Positions 32,223 through 35,894 of a stretch of DNA of 35,894 bases are shown here, one piece after another (the stretch's first letter is position 1; every line of letters starts with the position of its first letter). The translations under genes were made by a program, and so were the position numbers. The notes beneath the pieces are model-generated. The model searched no databases and was not told where the DNA came from. It worked only from the letters and a program-made list of their open reading frames with translations. Location of the stretch: positions 105,132-141,025 of the forward strand of contig DIUL01000168.1 in the NCBI GenBank assembly GCA_002422345.1. The letters run 5' to 3'. Source of the stretch: Acetobacteraceae bacterium UBA6159 (GTDB taxonomy: Bacteria > Pseudomonadota > Alphaproteobacteria > Acetobacterales > Acetobacteraceae).

Positions 32223-32831
32223 ATGACTGATAGACGCGGTTTCCTGCTGGCAGCGCTTGGCGCCGGCGCCGCCGCCGCGATGCCAGGTTCAGCCCACGCA
32301 CAGGCTGCCGAACGGGCCAGCGCCTTCATCAAGACGACCGGAGAGCGCCTGGTGGCCGTGGTGAACGGCCCTGGCTCCCCCGCCGACAAGCGGCATGCGA
32401 TCGGCCAGATCATCGTCGCCGCCGTCGATGTCGACGCGGTCGGTCGGTTCTGCCTCGGCCGTTTCTGGCGCCAGACATCGCCCGACCAGCAGAAGACCTA
32501 CCTCGCTTTGTTCCAGGAAGTCCTCATCACCAACATCACCGCCAAGCTCGGTGAATATCAGGGCGTGAAGTTCACGCTGGGCCGAGCACGGCCGCAGGAT
32601 GAGGAACAGGTTGTTTCGACGGTGGTGGAGCGGCCGAACAGCGCGCCCGCTACGGTCGATTGGGTCGTCACGAAACCCGCGGCCGCACCGCGCATCATCG
32701 ATGTTATTGCCGAGGGCACGTCGCTCCGCATCACCCAGCGCAGCGACTATTCGGCCTATCTGCAGCGCAACAACAACAGCATCGAGGCGCTGCTGGCCGC
32801 CATGAAGAGCCAGGCCATCCTGAACAAGTAG
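32223..32831 (+). CDS. mlaC: MlaC-family periplasmic phospholipid-binding protein
   Basis: Carries phospholipid across the periplasm between MlaA and the inner-membrane Mla complex. The 202-residue protein has a signal peptide with twin arginines (TDRRGFLLAALGAG, cleavage near AHAQA), suggesting Tat export. The Ttg2D/MlaC domain follows: VDVDAVGRFCLGRFWRQTSP, FQEVLITNITAKLGEY, and VDWVVTKP with the later IIDVIAEGTSLRITQRSDYS. ATG 32223 is chosen so that the signal starts at once; a GTG at 32214 would add three residues. Its stop is 3 bases from the stop of convergent sthA. Confidence 0.94.
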   Translation: MTDRRGFLLAALGAGAAAAMPGSAHAQAAERASAFIKTTGERLVAVVNGPGSPADKRHAIGQIIVAAVDVDAVGRFCLGRFWRQTSPDQQKTYLALFQEVLITNITAKLGEYQGVKFTLGRARPQDEEQVVSTVVERPNSAPATVDWVVTKPAAAPRIIDVIAEGTSLRITQRSDYSAYLQRNNNSIEALLAAMKSQAILNK

Positions 32832-32834
32832 GGA

Positions 32835-34238
32835 TCAGGCCTCCACGTTGGCCTGGGGCATCCGGTTCCAGGCATCCAGCGCGGCGATTTTGTAGGCCTC
32901 GGCCAGGGTCGGGTAGTTAAACGTGTTCTCGATGAAGTAATCGAGCGTCCCGCGCAGGTTCAGCACGGCCTGCCCGATATGCACGAGTTCCGTCGCACCC
33001 TCCCCCACGATGTGGGCGCCGAGCAGGCGGCGGGTCTTCAGGGAGAAGATCAGCTTCATCATCCCGTTCGACAGCCCCATGATGTGGCCGCGCGATGTCT
33101 CCCGGAACCGCGCCACGCCGCATTCATAGGGGATGCCGCGCCGGCGGACTTCCTCCTCGCTCATGCCGACGGTGGAGATTTCCGGCACGGCGTAGATGCC
33201 ATAGGGGAAAAACTCCGGCGCCGGGGGCATCTTGACCCCGAAGGCGTGGCAGGCGGCGATGCGGCCCTGTTCCATTGACGTGGATGCCAGGCTCGGGAAG
33301 CCGATCGCGTCACCGGCGGCGTAGATGTGCGGCTGGGCTGTCTGGAAGGTCACGGGATCGACCTTGAGCCGGCCGCGTTCATCCGCCGTCAGCCCACAAT
33401 TCGCCAGGTCGAGCACATCCGTCGCGCCCATCCGGCCAGCGGTATACAGCAGCATCTCCGACCGGATGCGGCGGCCGCTTTCCAGCACCGTCACAGGCCA
33501 GTCATGATCGAAGGCGATGCCGACGACCTTGGAACCCAGGCGGATGGCGATGCCGCGGTCCCTCAGTTGGTGCAGAAAGTCCTCGACCAGCTCATGATCG
33601 ATGAAGTCCAGCATGCTCTCGCGGGATTCCACGAGCGTGACGTTCACGTCCAGCGCGCTGAAGATGGTTGCATATTCGACGCCGATCACGCCGCCGCCCA
33701 CCACTGTCAGGCTGCGCGGCAAATGCGGGATTTCCAGGATGTCGTCGCTGTCCAGGATGTTACGGCCGTTGAACGGAACTTCGGGCGGGTGGTACGGCCG
33801 GGTCCCGACGGCGATCAGGATTTTCTCGGCCTCGGCCACACGGGTGTCGCCGTTTTCAAGGCGGACTTCGATGCGGTGGGGGTCGAGGAACCGTGCCATG
33901 CCATGCATGCGCTCCACGCCGTTGCGGGCGAACTGGTGTTCCAACACATCGACTTCATGGTCGAGTGTCTTGTGCATGCGCGACATCAGATCGGTGGCGG
34001 AGATGTCCTGCTTGACGCGATAGGCGCTGCCGTAGAACCCCCGCTCGCGCCAGCCGGTCAGGTTCAGCACGGTTTCCCGCAGCGTTTTCGATGGGATGGT
34101 GCCGGTATGGACGGAGACGCCCCCGACGCGGCGGCCCTTTTCGATCACCAGCACCGACCCACCCGTCTTCGCGGCCTGGATGGCGGCTCTGCGGCCCGCG
34201 GGTCCGCTGCCGATGACAATGAAATCGTGACGCTTCAT
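32835..34238 (-). CDS. sthA: Soluble pyridine nucleotide transhydrogenase (SthA/UdhA)
   Basis: Flavoprotein that exchanges reducing equivalents between NADPH and NAD, 467 residues. It has the FAD motif IVIGSGPAGRRAAIQAAK, the NAD(P) motif VVGGGVIGVEYATIF, the FAD ribose motif YAAGDAIGFPSLA and the C-terminal dimerisation domain (GEGATELVHIGQAVL). The segment GGVSVHTGTIPSKTLRE is at the redox-disulfide site of this superfamily. Both Cys positions are replaced (S42, T47), as expected for a transhydrogenase and not for lipoamide dehydrogenase. The Ser form is known in several proteobacterial SthA. ATG 34238 is the natural start. Confidence 0.94.
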   Translation of the reverse strand: MKRHDFIVIGSGPAGRRAAIQAAKTGGSVLVIEKGRRVGGVSVHTGTIPSKTLRETVLNLTGWRERGFYGSAYRVKQDISATDLMSRMHKTLDHEVDVLEHQFARNGVERMHGMARFLDPHRIEVRLENGDTRVAEAEKILIAVGTRPYHPPEVPFNGRNILDSDDILEIPHLPRSLTVVGGGVIGVEYATIFSALDVNVTLVESRESMLDFIDHELVEDFLHQLRDRGIAIRLGSKVVGIAFDHDWPVTVLESGRRIRSEMLLYTAGRMGATDVLDLANCGLTADERGRLKVDPVTFQTAQPHIYAAGDAIGFPSLASTSMEQGRIAACHAFGVKMPPAPEFFPYGIYAVPEISTVGMSEEEVRRRGIPYECGVARFRETSRGHIMGLSNGMMKLIFSLKTRRLLGAHIVGEGATELVHIGQAVLNLRGTLDYFIENTFNYPTLAEAYKIAALDAWNRMPQANVEA

Positions 34239-34407
34239 GGGGCAACCGGACCGGTCATTTATTGCGGTCGCAGCATAGCAGCCATGAGACGGAAAATCAG
34301 AGGGAATAGGGCCGACAGACGACCGCGGACTGTTGGATTATGTCGACCAATGTCCAACCGTTCCGGGACGGACGCGGGCAATCACCGCGTTCATCTCGGT
34401 TCGGCGG

Positions 34408-34459
34408 CGCGTGGGCGCCACGCGTCTGGCCACCGAGCTCCCCGCCCGAGCCCAGACGC
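34408..34459. other. Adjacent hairpins between the cold-shock gene and sthA
   Basis: CGCGTGG/CCACGCG (34408-34414 and 34418-34424) form a tight stem. GCGTCTGG (34422-34429) pairs with CCAGACGC (34452-34459) around a 22-base loop, sharing three bases with the first. They follow the cold-shock gene stop by 12 bases on the minus strand. No T run follows, so they may be a Rho-assisted terminator or sthA leader structure. Confidence 0.35.
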
Positions 34460-34470
34460 CCTGTGTCAGG

Positions 34471-34674
34471 TCAGAGTGGCTTCAGGTTCGTCGCGGCGGC
34501 CTTGCCGCGCTCCATGACCACGTCGTAGCTGACCTTCTGCCCCTCATTCAGCCCACGAAGGCCGGCGGCCTGGACCGCGGTGATATGCACGAACACATCC
34601 TTGCCGCCTTCCTGCGGCATGATGAACCCGTATCCCTTCGTGGTATTGAACCACTTGACTGTCCCCGTAGACAT
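34471..34674 (-). CDS. CspA-family cold-shock protein
   Basis: Single-domain RNA chaperone of 67 residues that binds single-stranded nucleic acid. It starts MSTGTVKWFNTTKGYGFI, containing RNP1 (KGYGFI), and continues with RNP2 (DVFVHITAV) and GLRGLNEGQKVSYDVV, which fills one OB-fold. The C-terminus RGKAAATNLKPL is standard for alphaproteobacteria. ATG 34674 has AGGA eight bases upstream. A stable hairpin at 34700-34721 lies in its leader, which may take part in temperature control. The family has several paralogues per genome, so no numbered symbol is given. Confidence 0.96.
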   Translation of the reverse strand: MSTGTVKWFNTTKGYGFIMPQEGGKDVFVHITAVQAAGLRGLNEGQKVSYDVVMERGKAAATNLKPL

Positions 34675-34699
34675 TGTCTGCGTCCTTCTCCGTCCAGTG

Positions 34700-34721
34700 C
34701 GTCCGGCGCCATCGCCGGACG
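34700..34721 (-). promoter_or_regulatory. Leader hairpin upstream of the cold-shock gene
   Basis: CGTCCGGCG (34700-34708), loop CCAT, CGCCGGACG (34713-34721) form a perfect 9-base stem, 26 bases before the start codon and 15 before the ribosome binding site. Cold-shock mRNAs are known to use structured leaders. TTGACT on the minus strand (complement of 34726-34731) lies just upstream but has no good -10 partner. Confidence 0.4.
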
Positions 34722-34782
34722 GTTTAGTCAACCGGGCCTTTGGAGGTCTTGAGAGCACCCGACAGACGGAGGCGCAGCAAGG

Positions 34783-34911
34783 CTAGCCAAAATACGATTG
34801 CGCCTCGAAGTTGGCCCAGAAATGTCCATCGGAGTCAATCGTGACCACCGATCGGGCCAAGACAAGCGCCAGGTTGCGCGGTCTATTCTTGAGCAGCGCA
34901 GCAAAGACCAC
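34783..34911 (-). other. Possible small open frame or gene remnant in the csp-groL gap
   Basis: The 381-base gap 34675-35055 holds the csp leader, the groL terminator and this stretch. A frame open from 34959 to the stop at 34783-34785 encodes a protein-like sequence (VVFAALLKNRPRNLALVLAR, then DSDGHFWANFEAQSYFG). The only common start is GTG 34911, giving 42 residues, with a weak ribosome binding site. Third-position GC is visibly lower than in neighbouring genes. It could be a decayed gene fragment, a small foreign gene or chance. Confidence 0.2.
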
Positions 34912-34984
34912 TTCAATTTCCCGCTCGTGTGGAAATTGATGCTTTCCGCCTTCCCGCCGTCACAAAATTTACCGCTGACCGCAC

Positions 34985-35011
34985 AAAAAAGCGGGCCCGA
35001 AGGCCCGCTTT
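34985..35011 (-). terminator. Intrinsic terminator of groL
   Basis: AAAGCGGGCC (34988-34997), loop CGAA, GGCCCGCTTT (35002-35011) form a perfect 10-base stem. On the minus strand it is followed by a run of six T (complement of 34985-34990). It starts 44 bases after the groL stop. Confidence 0.93.
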
Positions 35012-35055
35012 CGTCGTTGATCTCGGGTCCGGGGGCCGAGGCCCCAGGAACGGGA

Positions 35056-35894
35056 TCAGAAGTCCATGCCGCCCATGCCGCCCATGCCGCCGTCACCGCC
35101 CGGCATCGGAGGCATCTTGCGCTCCGGCTTCTCGGCCACCATCGCTTCGGTGGTGATCAGCAGACCGGAAACGGAAGCCGCGTCCTGCAGGGCCGTGCGC
35201 ACGACCTTGGTGGGGTCGATGATGCCGGACTTGACCAGGTCCTTGAACTCACCGGACTGGGCGTCGAAGCCGAAGCTGTAGTCGCTGTTGTCCAGCGTCT
35301 TGCCAGCGATCACGGCGCCGTCTTCACCGGCGTTCTCGGCGATCTGGCGCAGCGGGGTCTGGATCGCCTTGCGGATGATCTCGATCCCGAAACGCTGGTC
35401 GTCGTTGTCGGCCTTCAGCTTGGACAGGATCAGGCTGGCGCGCGCCAGGGCCACACCACCGCCCGGAACGATGCCTTCCTCGACCGCCGCGCGGGTCGCA
35501 TGCAGCGCGTCGTCGACGCGGTCCTTGCGCTCCTTCACTTCGATCTCGGTGCTGCCACCGACGCGGATGACGGCAACGCCACCGGCCAGCTTCGCGAGAC
35601 GCTCCTGCAGCTTCTCACGGTCGTAGTCCGAGGTGGTCTCCTCGATCTGCGCACGGATCTGGCTGCAACGGCCCTGAATGTCGGCCTTCTTGCCAGAACC
35701 TTCGACGATCGTGGTGTTTTCCTTCTCGATCAGGATCTTCTTGGCCTTGCCGAGGTCCGCGAGCTTCACGTTCTCGAGCTTGATGCCAAGGTCTTCGCTG
35801 ATCACGGTGCCACCGGTCAGGATCGCGATGTCTTCCAGCATCGCCTTGCGGCGATCACCGAAGCCAGGCGCCTTCACGGCCGCAACCTTCAGGC
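35056..35894 (-). CDS. groL: Chaperonin GroEL, C-terminal part (5' end outside window)
   Basis: Large ring chaperonin that folds proteins with GroES and ATP. The frame runs to the window edge, so about half of the gene is missing. The visible part begins in the apical domain (VAAVKAPGFGDRRKAMLEDIAILTGG) and covers the intermediate and equatorial domains. The ATP-binding DALHATRAAVEEGIVPGGG is the chaperonin signature region, and the end is the Gly/Met-rich tail (GGDGGMGGMGGMDF) that lines the cavity. groES would be expected upstream, outside the window. Confidence 0.98.
   Translation of the reverse strand, partial: LKVAAVKAPGFGDRRKAMLEDIAILTGGTVISEDLGIKLENVKLADLGKAKKILIEKENTTIVEGSGKKADIQGRCSQIRAQIEETTSDYDREKLQERLAKLAGGVAVIRVGGSTEIEVKERKDRVDDALHATRAAVEEGIVPGGGVALARASLILSKLKADNDDQRFGIEIIRKAIQTPLRQIAENAGEDGAVIAGKTLDNSDYSFGFDAQSGEFKDLVKSGIIDPTKVVRTALQDAASVSGLLITTEAMVAEKPERKMPPMPGGDGGMGGMGGMDF

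Noticed and set aside
32835..34238. Loss of the redox cysteines in the flavoprotein as a sign of a broken gene.
   Set aside because: SthA transhydrogenases do not use that disulfide, and all other motifs are intact.
1..35894. tRNA genes, CRISPR arrays, insertion sequences, phage genes.
   Set aside because: No cloverleaf with a GTTCRA arm, no regularly spaced direct repeats, and no transposase, integrase or phage structural protein was seen in any frame.

Overview
The window is about 36 kb of high-GC chromosomal DNA. The whole gene set fits an alphaproteobacterium, most likely Acetobacteraceae or a near relative within Rhodospirillales/Acetobacterales. This rests on the nusA-ylxR-infB-rbfA order, hisS-prfA-prmC-DUF4167, rluD next to rpoH, a DUF6476-like membrane protein, an Atm1-type exporter and a Met/Gly-rich GroEL tail. 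The placement is inferred from gene content and not computed.

Layout. 1-4727 (+) is the translation/transcription operon nusA(3' end)-ylxR-infB-rbfA. 4755-5443 (+) is a Phd/VapC toxin-antitoxin pair with an inverted repeat in front. 5447-7423 (-) is a crotonase followed by an acyl-CoA dehydrogenase. 7573-9391 holds two convergent PEP-CTERM proteins, one an HExxH metalloprotease. 9570-11106 (+) is a beta-hydroxyacid dehydrogenase and a second toxin-antitoxin pair (BrnT plus an HTH protein) whose start abuts a perfect palindrome. 11171-13658 (-) is rpmB, a small unknown protein and an Atm1-like ABC exporter, divergent from a NUDIX protein of the NUDT20/24-like family (13732-14544). 14738-18760 (-) is hisS-prfA-prmC-DUF4167, with palindromic repeat elements around it. 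18835-19420 (-) is a free-standing colicin E3-type ribonuclease toxin with a probable immunity/antitoxin protein. 19638-21847 (-) is rluD-rpoH. 21893-27723 (+) is a redox run: DUF6476-like, MDR reductase, molybdopterin oxidoreductase, GMC flavoprotein and peroxiredoxin. 27782-29490 (-) is two transporters. 29638-32831 holds a glycosyltransferase, a metallophosphoesterase, and mlaA and mlaC. 32835-35894 (-) is sthA, a cold-shock gene and the 3' part of groL.

Most of the window is core housekeeping DNA. The accessory content is three toxin-type modules, each wedged between conserved genes, and dispersed palindromic elements. The most striking item is the solo colicin E3-like toxin. It keeps the Asp, His, Glu and Arg positions of the colicin E3 16S-rRNA nuclease in a 77-residue protein with no translocation or receptor domains, and it overlaps a downstream acidic partner. 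The second is a repeat family whose two sequence-different copies keep the same ends and the same ability to fold.
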